Assembly (NCBI GenBank): GCA_965216335.1
Contig: OZ244154.1
Location: forward strand, 1,984,001-2,048,000
Origin: JAHEJE01 sp965216335
Lineage (GTDB): Bacteria; Pseudomonadota; Alphaproteobacteria; Rhizobiales; Aestuariivirgaceae
Length of the DNA stretch: 64,000 nucleotides
Direction of reading: 5' to 3'
The translations under genes and the position numbers were made by a program. Of this stretch, positions 8,781-17,197 are shown in pieces. The notes beneath the pieces were generated by a model. That model saw nothing but the letters and a program-made list of their open reading frames with translations. It made no database searches and was not told the DNA's origin. How positions within the stretch are numbered: the stretch's first letter is position 1; each line of letters begins with the position of its first letter.

Positions 8781-9034
8781 TCGCTTATCTTCCCCGGATC
8801 GCCGGCGGCCAATGCGCCACTGACGAACAAACTTCCCCCGAATGTCTGCAAGGGCTCGTGGTCTCGTGAATGCGGCACGCCCGCCAAAGGAGTCAAATGC
8901 AATTTCCGTCGGCCACGTGCAAATGCGTTGACGCTGACCTGCCGCGCAGGCAGAAAGACCTCAATCAGGCAGACCGCAGGTGCGCCCAGCACCCCGCGCG
9001 CACCGCAGATCGCAAATCAGGAACCGGCCCGGCA

Positions 9035-10024
9035 ATGGCACAGACAACACCCCGCTGGCGGATCGCACTTCCTTTGATCGCCGTCGTCGTCCTGTTTGCC
9101 ATCTGGTCCGCCTGGTGGTGGTGGGCGAGCAGCTTCGCCCAGTCCAAGTTTGCCGAAGCGCGCCAGCTCCAAGCGGACAGGCTGCGCATCGACTGCAGCA
9201 ACGAGAGTTGGGGCGGCTATCCCTATCGCATTCTGTTTACGTGCCGCGGACCGCACATCACCCTCAGGAAGTCCGGAACGCAGATATTCGCCGACCGGCT
9301 CGACATTCTAGCCCACGCCTACAATCCGACCCACATCATCGCCCGCCTGACCGGACCGACCCGAATTGCCAATCCAGCGAAAGCCGTTTCGCTGGAAGCC
9401 GTACATTTACCGGCCGTGACCGGGGTCAAACTGTCCGGCGGACGCTTGAAGATCGCCACCTCGCGCGTCAAGAACCTGACATTGCGCGATCGGGCCATTG
9501 CCATGACGGCAGACGAAATCGTCCTTCACGCCCGCCCGGCCAATACCCCGCGAACCGGCATCGACTTCGCACTGCAGGCCGCGGGCCTGGCCGCAACACC
9601 GTCCGGTGCGCCGGCTGTGACACTCGATGTACTGACCGGGCAAGCCAATCTCGACAAGCTTCCCGCTCGAACCGGCGGCACGTTTGAAATGCTTCTTCGG
9701 GCTCTGGCCGACAGCGGCAGCACGATGACCATCGATCGTCTCGAGGCCGGTGCCGGCCAGTTCAAGGCAACCGCCAGCGGTTCCGCCAGCATCGCCCGCA
9801 ACGGTCTGGTCACCGGTACGATCAAGACCATCATCAATGATCCTGCACCTGTGATGTCCGGTCTGCAGGAACGCGGCCTGTTGTCCAAGAAGCAAGCCTC
9901 AACCGCCGGCGCCCTGTTGGGTTTGTTCAAGACAGAACAGGGCGTCTCCGCCGATCTCCGCCTCAAGGACGGTAAAATCTACTGGGGCCCGCTCAAACTC
10001 GGCCAGCACGCACCACTGTTCTGA
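9035..10024 (+). CDS. DUF2125 domain membrane-anchored protein
   Basis: The 329-residue product starts MAQTTPRWRIALPLIAVVV; residues about 8-28 form one strong membrane segment followed by WWWW-rich text, so the rest should be periplasmic. The body matches DUF2125: CSNESWGGYPYRILFTC early in the domain, then long beta-rich repeats (FADRLDILAHAYNPTHIIARL and GTIKTIINDP type strands). Function is unknown. ATG 9035 is chosen because the signal anchor starts there; the 55 upstream in-frame codons have no coding character. Confidence 0.85.
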   Translation: MAQTTPRWRIALPLIAVVVLFAIWSAWWWWASSFAQSKFAEARQLQADRLRIDCSNESWGGYPYRILFTCRGPHITLRKSGTQIFADRLDILAHAYNPTHIIARLTGPTRIANPAKAVSLEAVHLPAVTGVKLSGGRLKIATSRVKNLTLRDRAIAMTADEIVLHARPANTPRTGIDFALQAAGLAATPSGAPAVTLDVLTGQANLDKLPARTGGTFEMLLRALADSGSTMTIDRLEAGAGQFKATASGSASIARNGLVTGTIKTIINDPAPVMSGLQERGLLSKKQASTAGALLGLFKTEQGVSADLRLKDGKIYWGPLKLGQHAPLF

Positions 10025-10251
10025 TGCCTGCTGCATTGGTGGAGTCTTGCGGACTTATGCGAAGAGGTATCCAAGTCAACGGATGTCGTTTCTTTATAGA
10101 CTTACATTTATATGTAAGGCAATTCGTTATTTATCGATCAAACTGTCGTTGCTGACTTCCGGTGACGCACAACCCGTGCCGCATCAGAAGGCTAAGTACG
10201 CGCCTAAGCACCCTCATACGCTCGGTTGCAGGGCCTGACTCATGCCCTGTC

Positions 10252-10316
10252 GGAAAACCGGCATCACATCAGCGCGGTGAATCAGTCAGAATGTGGGATG
10301 CCAGTACCGCGGTATT
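10252..10316 (+). repeat. Dispersed 66-nt repeat, copy 1
   Basis: The element starts GGAAAACCG and ends with the palindrome TACCGCGGTA (10305-10314). It aligns over its whole length, with a one-base gap, with 52430-52495 (about 65 percent identity counted by eye) and with 43306-43371. Confidence 0.65.
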
Positions 10317-10345
10317 AGAGCTTCGGGCTATTCAATTGAATCTGT

Positions 10346-10443
10346 GTCATCCCGGAATGGCCACAAGACCATAATCCGGGATCTTAGAGCGTTTTCCGAG
10401 ACGTTCAGAGATCCCGGCTCTCGCTCTGCTCGGCCGGGATGAC
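10346..10443. repeat. Compound palindromic intergenic repeat (REP-like)
   Basis: Perfect 10-bp terminal inverted repeats GTCATCCCGG (10346-10355) and CCGGGATGAC (10434-10443) enclose nested ATCCGGGATC and GAGATCCCGG arms. This layout is typical of mosaic intergenic repeats in Hyphomicrobiales. It may also act as a bidirectional transcription stop between the convergent neighbours. Confidence 0.75.
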
Positions 10444-10708
10444 AAATCTGCGTCACGGAGGTGGTAAAAGTATATCGCCCGGTGCACCTACTGTCGTAGG
10501 CGCGATGCGCTTGGCCTTTTCGACCCATTTGCAGACGAAGAAAGACCGCTACTGCATCAACCCTGCCCACATGTCCGTAGAACGTCAACCAACGCGGCCA
10601 CTCGCACCACACCCGCTACTTTCACACCACACTTCGCCATCAAAGGAAGACCGTTGTCCTCTCAACACAGGACACGCGTCCACAAAACGCCCGCCAATGC
10701 CGCAGGCA

Positions 10709-11623
10709 TCAGTCTTTGCGGCCGAAGTTGGGGTCTGCGGTGTCCTGGCCGGCTTCGATGATCCGTCTGCGGATACCGCGTGAGCGTTCGAAGGTGTCGA
10801 ACAGCATGTCGCCGTCGCCCCAGCGGATGGCCCGCTGCAGGGCGGTCAGATCCTCGGAAAACCGGCCCAGCAGTTCAAGCACAGCTTCTTTGTTGTTGAG
10901 ATAGACATCACGCCACATGGTCGGATCGGACGCCGCCAGGCGGGTAAAGTCGCGAAAGCCGCCGGCGGAATACTTGATCACTTCCTGGCGAGTCACCTCT
11001 TCCAGGTCGGCCGCCGTGGTGACGATGTTGTAGGCGATCAATTGCGGCAGATGGCTGGTGATGCTCAGCACCCGGTCGTGGTGGTCGGCATCCATGATGT
11101 CGACGTTCGAGCCGCATGCCTGCCAGAACCGGCGCAGCTTCTCCAACGCGGCCTCATCCGTGCCGGGCTGCGGCGTGAGTATGCACCAGCGGTGCTCGAA
11201 CAGCTCGGCAAAGCCGCTTTCAGGTCCCGACTGCTCGGTACCGGCAACCGGGTGACCCGGGATGAAATGCACACCCTCCGGCACGAATGGCGACACATCA
11301 CGCACCACCGCCGCCTTGACGGACCCGACATCGGTCAGGATGGCGCCCGATGCCAGGACCGGTGAAATCGCATCCGCCACAGCAGCATTTGCCCCGAGCG
11401 GCACACACAGGATCACCAGATCGGCCTTCGCGACCGCGTCCGCGGCGGTTTCGTGCACACTGTCGGCAAAGCCAAGCCGCGTGACCGTGGCACGGGTTTC
11501 AGCGCTGCGGGCATGACCCGCGATATGCCCGGCCAGACCCTCCCGCCGCATGACGCGGGCCAGAGACGAACCGATCAGACCCAGGCCGATCAGTGCGACA
11601 CGGTTGAACATCGGGTTACTCAT
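10709..11623 (-). CDS. tyrC: Prephenate/arogenate dehydrogenase family protein
   Basis: The enzyme oxidatively decarboxylates prephenate or arogenate in tyrosine synthesis. The 304-residue protein has an N-terminal Rossmann fold with VALIGLGLIGSSLARVM, then the family blocks VGSVKAAV, PGHPVAGTEQSGP and a helical C-terminal dimer domain with SITSHLPQLIAY. ATG 11623 overlaps the hisC stop by 8 nt, which is why it is preferred over a start 7 codons upstream. It is the last gene of a chorismate mutase-hisC-tyrC unit, so HisC could act here as the aromatic aminotransferase. Confidence 0.93.
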   Translation of the reverse strand: MSNPMFNRVALIGLGLIGSSLARVMRREGLAGHIAGHARSAETRATVTRLGFADSVHETAADAVAKADLVILCVPLGANAAVADAISPVLASGAILTDVGSVKAAVVRDVSPFVPEGVHFIPGHPVAGTEQSGPESGFAELFEHRWCILTPQPGTDEAALEKLRRFWQACGSNVDIMDADHHDRVLSITSHLPQLIAYNIVTTAADLEEVTRQEVIKYSAGGFRDFTRLAASDPTMWRDVYLNNKEAVLELLGRFSEDLTALQRAIRWGDGDMLFDTFERSRGIRRRIIEAGQDTADPNFGRKD

Positions 11624-12728
11624 CGTTTCCGGCCGTTCCCGCAAGAAAATCCTTCAGGGCCTCGACCACACCGCGATTGGCTTCCTCGGTGCCGATGGAC
11701 ATGCGCAGGGCATTGGGCAGCCCGTATGCGGCCACCTGGCGCAACACCAGCCCGCGCGCAACGAGAAACTGATCGGCCGCCGCTGCCATCTTGCCGTCGC
11801 GGCCGTCGAACTCGACCAGGATGAAGTTGCCGACACTAGGGGTCACCTTGAGGCCCAGTGCGCGCAGCTCCTCGCTGACCCAGGGCAGCCAGTGCTCGTT
11901 ATGGCGCACTGCCGCATCGAGATGGCCGGTGTCCTCCGCAGCCGCCACCCCGGCGGCGATCGCCGGCAGCGAAACATTGAACGGCCCGCGGATGCGATTC
12001 AGCACATCGGCAATGTGCGCCGGACAATAGGCCCAACCGAGCCGAAGGCCGGCCAGCCCGTAGGCCTTGGAGAATGTCCGCGTCATGACCACGTTGTCGG
12101 AGGTCCCGACAAGCTCGATTCCGGCACTGTAATCGTTGCGGCTGACATATTCCGCATAGGCCGCATCGAGGACCAAGAGACAATCATCCGGCAATCCGGC
12201 ATGCAGCCGCTTGACCTCATCGAACGGTACATAGGTGCCGGTCGGATTGTTCGGATTGGCCAGGAACACCGCGCGCGTGCGCGGGCTGACCACCTTCAGG
12301 ATTTCGTCGACATTTGCAGCGTTGTCCACTTCCTTGGCGATGACGGGCGTGGCACCGCTGGCCTTGATGGCAATCGGATAGACCAGAAAACCATACTCGG
12401 TGTAGACCGCTTCGTCTCCCGGCCCCAGGTAAGCCTTGGCCAGCAGTTCCAGCAACTCATCCGACCCGGCACCGCACACGATGCGATCGGCATTGAGGCC
12501 GTACCGCGCCGCCAGCGCCGCACGCAACGCCGTGGCCGCACCATCCGGGTAGAGATGCAGGTTTTCCGCCTCCGCGCTGTAGGCCTTCATCGCCCTGGGG
12601 CTGGGGCCGAGCGGAGATTCATTCGACGACAACTTATGCAGTTTCACCCCTTTGGGCGCATTGCTCTTGCCCGGCACATAGGCGGAGATATCCAGAATAC
12701 CTGGTTGCGGGTTGGGACCTTTGGACAT
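11616..12728 (-). CDS. hisC: Histidinol-phosphate / aromatic aminotransferase
   Basis: A class I/II PLP aminotransferase of 370 residues. Visible motifs are KLSSNESPLGPSP near the N terminus, NPNNPTGTYVP, DAAYAEYV and the PLP-lysine loop TFSKAYGLAGLRLGW. The family converts imidazole-acetol phosphate to histidinol phosphate and often transaminates prephenate or aromatic keto acids; its place between chorismate mutase and tyrC suggests the second role is important here. ATG 12728 lies 13 nt after the upstream stop; the 21 in-frame codons before it overlap the upstream gene. Confidence 0.92.
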   Translation of the reverse strand: MSKGPNPQPGILDISAYVPGKSNAPKGVKLHKLSSNESPLGPSPRAMKAYSAEAENLHLYPDGAATALRAALAARYGLNADRIVCGAGSDELLELLAKAYLGPGDEAVYTEYGFLVYPIAIKASGATPVIAKEVDNAANVDEILKVVSPRTRAVFLANPNNPTGTYVPFDEVKRLHAGLPDDCLLVLDAAYAEYVSRNDYSAGIELVGTSDNVVMTRTFSKAYGLAGLRLGWAYCPAHIADVLNRIRGPFNVSLPAIAAGVAAAEDTGHLDAAVRHNEHWLPWVSEELRALGLKVTPSVGNFILVEFDGRDGKMAAAADQFLVARGLVLRQVAAYGLPNALRMSIGTEEANRGVVEALKDFLAGTAGNDE

Positions 12729-12741
12729 GGGCGGCGTTCCG

Positions 12742-13539
12742 CTATTCGATTGCAAGGGGGCTGGGATAACGCCCCAGCACCCGCAAGGCAAGGTCGTCGT
12801 TGCCGTGGGTCAGCGATACCAGGGGCATTTCGCTGATCGCCAGGAAGCCCGGCAGGCTGGTCAGCCAATGTCCGCCATCCAGCTTGGCACGCCACAGCGG
12901 CGCCGGCGTGAAATCGCGCGGCAACTGGCCGGCGGAAAGAATGAGCGTCTCATCCTCGCCGGTCGGTTCGGCCGGTGCATGTGAAACAACCAACAGGTCG
13001 GGAACCGGATTGCCGGCAAGAAACGGCAACGCGCCGGAGACCGACAGGCCGCTGGCGTCCATCTGCGCCAATGCCCGCGGCCAATGCCCGATCGGGGTCA
13101 GAACGCCAATCGCGCCGGGGTCCGCGCCAACGGCAGTCAACACGTCCTCCTCGCCGGAATGAACATCGATCGGCGTACTGGCAAAATGCTTGCGCAGCAT
13201 GTCGCGCAGCGAGCCGTTGCCAGCGGTTTCCGCCGTGAGGTGGAGACGCGTCGATGCCTGCAGCATGGTCGATCCGGCCAGAATGGCACGCCACACCGCG
13301 ACCACAACATCGAGCGGCAAGGGTGTGCGCCGGGCAGCGATCAGGCGGCGCATCAGTTCGGCTTCCCGGCCCGGCCGCACCGGCGACCCGCCATCCTCGC
13401 CGCGTGCTTTCTTGGCTGCCCGCACCCGCTCGCTTATGGCGAACCGGCGTTGCAGCAACTCGAGCAGCCCGGCGTCGATCTCGTCGATCTCGCGGCGGAT
13501 GGCATCCAGGTCGGTGGCGCTGTCGGATTCTGCGTCCAT
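12742..13539 (-). CDS. Chorismate mutase (AroQ) with an additional C-terminal domain
   Basis: Residues about 8-95 are an AroQ helical chorismate mutase (DAIRREIDEIDAGLLELLQRR, with the arginine-rich ERVRAAKKARG and a WRAILAGS segment). Residues about 100-265 form a second domain (DMLRKHFASTPIDVHSGEEDVLTAV, LPFLAGNPVPDLLVV) that looks like a degenerate periplasmic-binding-fold or prephenate dehydratase-like module, lacking a clear ThrArgPhe dehydratase motif. It should turn chorismate into prephenate for the downstream tyrC and hisC genes. The second domain could be regulatory; this is inference. Confidence 0.85.
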   Translation of the reverse strand: MDAESDSATDLDAIRREIDEIDAGLLELLQRRFAISERVRAAKKARGEDGGSPVRPGREAELMRRLIAARRTPLPLDVVVAVWRAILAGSTMLQASTRLHLTAETAGNGSLRDMLRKHFASTPIDVHSGEEDVLTAVGADPGAIGVLTPIGHWPRALAQMDASGLSVSGALPFLAGNPVPDLLVVSHAPAEPTGEDETLILSAGQLPRDFTPAPLWRAKLDGGHWLTSLPGFLAISEMPLVSLTHGNDDLALRVLGRYPSPLAIE

Positions 13540-13633
13540 GTCGGGCCCTGCTGATAGTCGGAGTTATGTCTTATGGGCACAAAGCCGGAAAATCAAAGCA
13601 AACCGCACGCACCGCCGGGACGGTGGAGGCCCG

Positions 13634-14374
13634 TCAGAGCCCATCCTGCATCTGTCGCGCCGGCACCGGCAGGATGCGCGGCTTCAACTGCGGCACCAGT
13701 TCGCGCGACCGCCGGGTCTTGGAAATCGCATAGACCTGTTTGATCGCCTCGACCATGATGACGCCGGAAAAGCCCGGCGAAACCCACAAGCCGGCCCGTT
13801 CGATTCCCGGCGCCGAACGCTGAACTATCCGCCGGTTGACCGGCGGCACGAACAGCGCATTCGCCCAGCCTGACGGCGAGAACTGGGCATCGCGCAGCAT
13901 CCTGGTCAGCTGCTGACGCGAAAACGGCCGGCCGTGACCAAAAGGTGTGTTGTCGAACCGGGCCCACATGCCACGGCGATTGGGCACGATGAACAGAGCA
14001 CGGCCCTGGGGCGACAACACCCGCCACAACTCGCCGAGCATATCGGGCAGGTGGTCGGTCAGTTCCAGGCCATGCACCACCAGCGCCAGATCGACCGACC
14101 CGTCATCGAGCGGCAATTCGGCCTCGTCAACGAGAGCCGTGGCCGACGGCCCGCCGGGCGGCCAGTGCATCACCCCCTGGCGTGCCGGCATGAAAGCGAT
14201 CAAGCGCTCGGATGTCGCCCGCCAGGCGTCCAGATAGGGCACCGGATATCCCAGCCCCAGGATCGTTGCACCCGTCAGCCCCTTCCAGCGCACCATGATG
14301 CGATGAGCGATCATCCGCCGCGCGGTCTGGCCGAGCGGACTGCGGTAGAATTCTTTCAGATCAACGACGTCCAT
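13634..14374 (-). CDS. Class I SAM-dependent methyltransferase
   Basis: A 246-residue SAM methyltransferase. The core runs GATILGLGYPVPYLDAW (SAM-binding loop, near residue 36), DEAELPLDDGSVDLALVVHGLEL (motif II/III, near 85-108), then LSPQGRALFIVPNRRGMWA. The substrate is unknown; similar alphaproteobacterial proteins sit beside gloB, as here, where the two are divergent with 90 nt between starts. Confidence 0.85.
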   Translation of the reverse strand: MDVVDLKEFYRSPLGQTARRMIAHRIMVRWKGLTGATILGLGYPVPYLDAWRATSERLIAFMPARQGVMHWPPGGPSATALVDEAELPLDDGSVDLALVVHGLELTDHLPDMLGELWRVLSPQGRALFIVPNRRGMWARFDNTPFGHGRPFSRQQLTRMLRDAQFSPSGWANALFVPPVNRRIVQRSAPGIERAGLWVSPGFSGVIMVEAIKQVYAISKTRRSRELVPQLKPRILPVPARQMQDGL

Positions 14375-14464
14375 GCGCTTGCGTACTTGTTGCCGGTTGG
14401 CCTAGGTCTCACCTTATGCCATGAATGGCAAATATATCATTGAACCGCCATGGGAGGTGCGCAA

Positions 14465-15235
14465 ATGGCAAGACTTGAGATCCATCAGTTCGAATGCCTG
14501 GGCGACAACTACGGCGTACTTGTCCACGACCCCGAAAGTGGCTCGACCGCCAGCATAGATGCCCCTGAGGCGGAACCCATTCTGGCAGCGCTCGAGGAAA
14601 AGGGCTGGTCCCTGAGCCATGTGCTGGTCACCCACCACCACGCCGACCATACCGGCGGCATCCCGGCCCTGAAGGCGCGCTATGGCGCCGTCGTCGTCGG
14701 CAATGCGGCGGATGCCTCGCGCATTCCAGGCATCGAAGTCCGTGTCGAGGACGGCGAAACCTTCGAGTTCGCCGGCCATGAAGTCCGGGTGTTCGACAGT
14801 TCGGGACACACCGTCGGCCACATTACTTACTATTTCCCCGGCGATGGCGTGGCCTTTGCCGGCGACACGCTCTTCACCCTGGGGTGCGGCCGGGTGTTCG
14901 AGGGTACCATGGCCCAGATGTGGGCATCACTCGACAAGTTCCGCGACCTGCCGGGTGAAACGGTGGTTTACTGCGGCCATGAATACACCCAGGCCAACGC
15001 CCGCTTTGCCCTGTCTGTCGATCCGGACAACGCCGCTCTCAGGACCCGCGCCGAACACATCGATGCCCTGCGCGCCGCCGGCAGGCCGACGGTGCCGACG
15101 ACCATTGCCGAAGAGCTTGAGACCAACCCGTTCCTGCGCCCGGACGACCCGGCCATCCGCGCTCACCTGGGCATGGTCGACGCCAGCGATGCGGATGTCT
15201 TTGCGGAGATCCGACGGCGCAAGGATAGTTTCTAG
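14465..15235 (+). CDS. gloB: Hydroxyacylglutathione hydrolase (glyoxalase II)
   Basis: A 256-residue metallo-beta-lactamase-fold enzyme that hydrolyses S-lactoylglutathione, the second step of methylglyoxal detoxification. The metal-binding motif THHHADHTGG is intact, as are GHTVGHITYYFP, FAGDTLFTLGCGRVFEGT and the C-terminal YCGHEYTQANARFA block typical of GloB. ATG 14465 is set by a perfect GGGAGGT ribosome binding site at 14452-14458. ChaC at 8.2 kb is another glutathione enzyme in the window, but the two are not linked. Confidence 0.96.
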   Translation: MARLEIHQFECLGDNYGVLVHDPESGSTASIDAPEAEPILAALEEKGWSLSHVLVTHHHADHTGGIPALKARYGAVVVGNAADASRIPGIEVRVEDGETFEFAGHEVRVFDSSGHTVGHITYYFPGDGVAFAGDTLFTLGCGRVFEGTMAQMWASLDKFRDLPGETVVYCGHEYTQANARFALSVDPDNAALRTRAEHIDALRAAGRPTVPTTIAEELETNPFLRPDDPAIRAHLGMVDASDADVFAEIRRRKDSF

Positions 15236-15244
15236 AGCATAAGA

Positions 15245-16189
15245 TCAGCCGAGAAGCATCGTCACGTAGATGCCGTACCCGCCCAGGAACGCCGCACCGG
15301 TCCAGCGGTTGATGCCGTTCCAGATCGCGGCCACGGCAACCATGATGATCGACAGGGCAATCATCAGCGGAATGTCGACACTCAGAACCTGCGGTGAAAT
15401 CGCGAACGGCGACACCGCCGCCGTTGCCCCGCCGATGCCGAGAATGTTGTAGACGTTGGAACCCAGAACATTGCCCAGGGCGATGTCCGACTGGCGCTTG
15501 AACGCGGCGATCATCGATGTCGCCAATTCGGGTAAAGATGTGCCGAGCGCCACCACGGTGAGGCCGATCACCTCATCTGCGACGCCCCAATAGGTCGCCA
15601 GTTCGACGGACCCCTCGACCAGCAGCTTGCCGCCGTAGATCACCGCTGCCGTCCCGGCCCCGGTCAGCCCGGCACTCGACCACAGTTTGGGGCATTTGAG
15701 GTCGATGACGGGCATCGGCTCGCCGGCCATCGCCGCCGCCGCCTTGCCGATCCGGCGTTCCCGCGCCATCAGCGACCACATGTAGTAGGCCAGCCCGGCG
15801 ATGAAAATGATCCCGGCAATACGCGTCAGGCCGCCCAGATACCCGGCAATGGCCAGCATGAAGGCGGTCGCCACCACCAGCCCGCCGTCACGCTTGAGCA
15901 CGTCGCGAGGACAGGTCATCGGGTAGACCACGGCGCCGGCACCGAGAATGAGCAGGATGTTGGCGATGTTCGAACCGACGATGTTGCCGATCGCCAGCCC
16001 CGGCACGCCGCTCAGTGCGGCCTGCAGGCATGTCACCAGTTCCGGCGCGGACGTGCCGAAACCGACCACCACGATACCGATCACCAGTGCCGACACGCCG
16101 AGTTGCGCCGCCAGCCCGCTGGCGCCGCGCACCAGAAGCTCGCCGCCGGCCAGCAGCAGAACGAATCCGCCAAGAAGTGAAAGGATCAA
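15245..16189 (-). CDS. Calcium/sodium antiporter (CaCA, YrbG type)
   Basis: The 314-residue protein has about ten membrane segments and the two inverted alpha repeats of the CaCA family: GFGTSAPELVTCL with IVGSNIANI in the first half and ALGTSLPELATS with VLGSNVYNI in the second half. These hold the ion-binding Glu and Asn residues. It should export Ca2+ in exchange for Na+ across the inner membrane. It is convergent with gloB. Confidence 0.94.
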   Translation of the reverse strand: MILSLLGGFVLLLAGGELLVRGASGLAAQLGVSALVIGIVVVGFGTSAPELVTCLQAALSGVPGLAIGNIVGSNIANILLILGAGAVVYPMTCPRDVLKRDGGLVVATAFMLAIAGYLGGLTRIAGIIFIAGLAYYMWSLMARERRIGKAAAAMAGEPMPVIDLKCPKLWSSAGLTGAGTAAVIYGGKLLVEGSVELATYWGVADEVIGLTVVALGTSLPELATSMIAAFKRQSDIALGNVLGSNVYNILGIGGATAAVSPFAISPQVLSVDIPLMIALSIIMVAVAAIWNGINRWTGAAFLGGYGIYVTMLLG

Positions 16190-16333
16190 ATCAACCGCCC
16201 TCGATGCGTAAGATGCTTTCTTGCAGTCATCCCCTATGTGGGGTCGTCACCATTGAAGGAAAACCCCCTCGCACCGCACTATGCCGCAAGGATGGTTAGC
16301 GCTCTGTGAACGCACCCCACCCCCAACCAAACA

Positions 16334-16358
16334 GCCCGGCACGTCAAACGTGCCGGGC
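16334..16358 (-). terminator. Terminator after phaB
   Basis: A perfect 11-bp stem (GCCCGGCACGT / ACGTGCCGGGC) with a 3-nt loop lies 26 nt past the phaB stop; on the minus strand it is followed by TGTTTGGTT, a moderate T-rich tail. Confidence 0.75.
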
Positions 16359-16384
16359 CGGTGTTCCCCGCATGCGGCGGCGGG

Positions 16385-17110
16385 TCAGATCATGTACTGC
16401 CCGCCATTCGCCGAAATCGTCGCGCCGGTGATGAAACCGGACTCGTCGCTGGCCAGGAATGTCACGCACCGGGCGATCTCTTCCGGCTCGCCGAGGCGGC
16501 CGACCGGGATGTGTGGCAGAATGGCCTTGTTCAGCACCTCTTCAGGCACTGCGCGGACCATTTCGGTGCCGATGTAGCCCGGGCACACGGCGTTGACGGT
16601 GATGCCCTTGCGCGCACCCTCCTGGGCCAGCGCCTTGGTAAAGCCGACATCGCCGGCCTTGGCGGCGGAATAGTTCGACTGGCCCATCTGGCCCTTTTGG
16701 CCGTTGACCGAGGAAATGTTGATGACCCGTCCGAAGCCGCGCTCGCGCATGCCTTCCCACACTGGCCGGGTCATGTTGAACAGGCCGTTCAGGTTGGTGT
16801 TGATGACGGCATTCCATTGTTCGGCGGTCATCTTGTGGAACATGCCGTCGCGGGTAATGCCGGCATTGTTGACCAGAATGTCGATCGGACCCAGGTCGGC
16901 TTCGACCTGCTTGATGCCGGCTTCGCAGGCGTCGTACTCGGCAACGCTCCACTTGTAGACCGGTATGCCGGTTTCCGCCTTGAAGGCATTGGCCGCCTCA
17001 TCATTGCCGGCATAGTTGGCGGCAACGGAGCAGCCCGCCTCCTTCAATGCCTTCGAAATCGCCGCGCCGATGCCGCGGCTGCCCCCTGTCACTAGCGCTA
17101 CGCGTGCCAT
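16385..17110 (-). CDS. phaB: Acetoacetyl-CoA reductase
   Basis: A 241-residue short-chain dehydrogenase that reduces acetoacetyl-CoA to (R)-3-hydroxybutyryl-CoA with NADPH, the second step of PHB synthesis. Motifs: GGSRGIGAAI (nucleotide loop), NNAGITRD, SSVNGQKGQMGQSNYSAAKAG with the catalytic Tyr-x3-Lys, and the C-terminal SANGGQYM typical of PhaB. It follows phaA by 87 nt, likely in one operon. Confidence 0.95.
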   Translation of the reverse strand: MARVALVTGGSRGIGAAISKALKEAGCSVAANYAGNDEAANAFKAETGIPVYKWSVAEYDACEAGIKQVEADLGPIDILVNNAGITRDGMFHKMTAEQWNAVINTNLNGLFNMTRPVWEGMRERGFGRVINISSVNGQKGQMGQSNYSAAKAGDVGFTKALAQEGARKGITVNAVCPGYIGTEMVRAVPEEVLNKAILPHIPVGRLGEPEEIARCVTFLASDESGFITGATISANGGQYMI

Positions 17111-17197
17111 GTATTGTGTCCTCTCTAGATGATGATGTTGATTGTGCCGCCCGGGCCGTGCGCCCGGGCCGCTGTCCGTTCGTGGCTCAGCCGATGC

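Larger units (their letters stand above)
10025..10708. other. Long intergenic region with repeats, no gene seen
   Basis: This 684-nt gap lies between two convergent genes. It holds an AT-richer stretch with a perfect inverted repeat CTTACAT-TTAT-ATGTAAG at 10101-10118, a CAGGGC/GCCCTG hairpin near 10230-10250, one copy of a 66-nt dispersed repeat (10252-10316) and a compound palindromic element (10346-10443). The short frames in it have no ribosome binding sites or family resemblance. Confidence 0.8.

Noticed and set aside
10025..10708. Possible small genes in the long intergenic region
   Set aside because: Open frames are 60-114 codons, lack ribosome binding sites and cross the repeat elements; no resemblance was seen.
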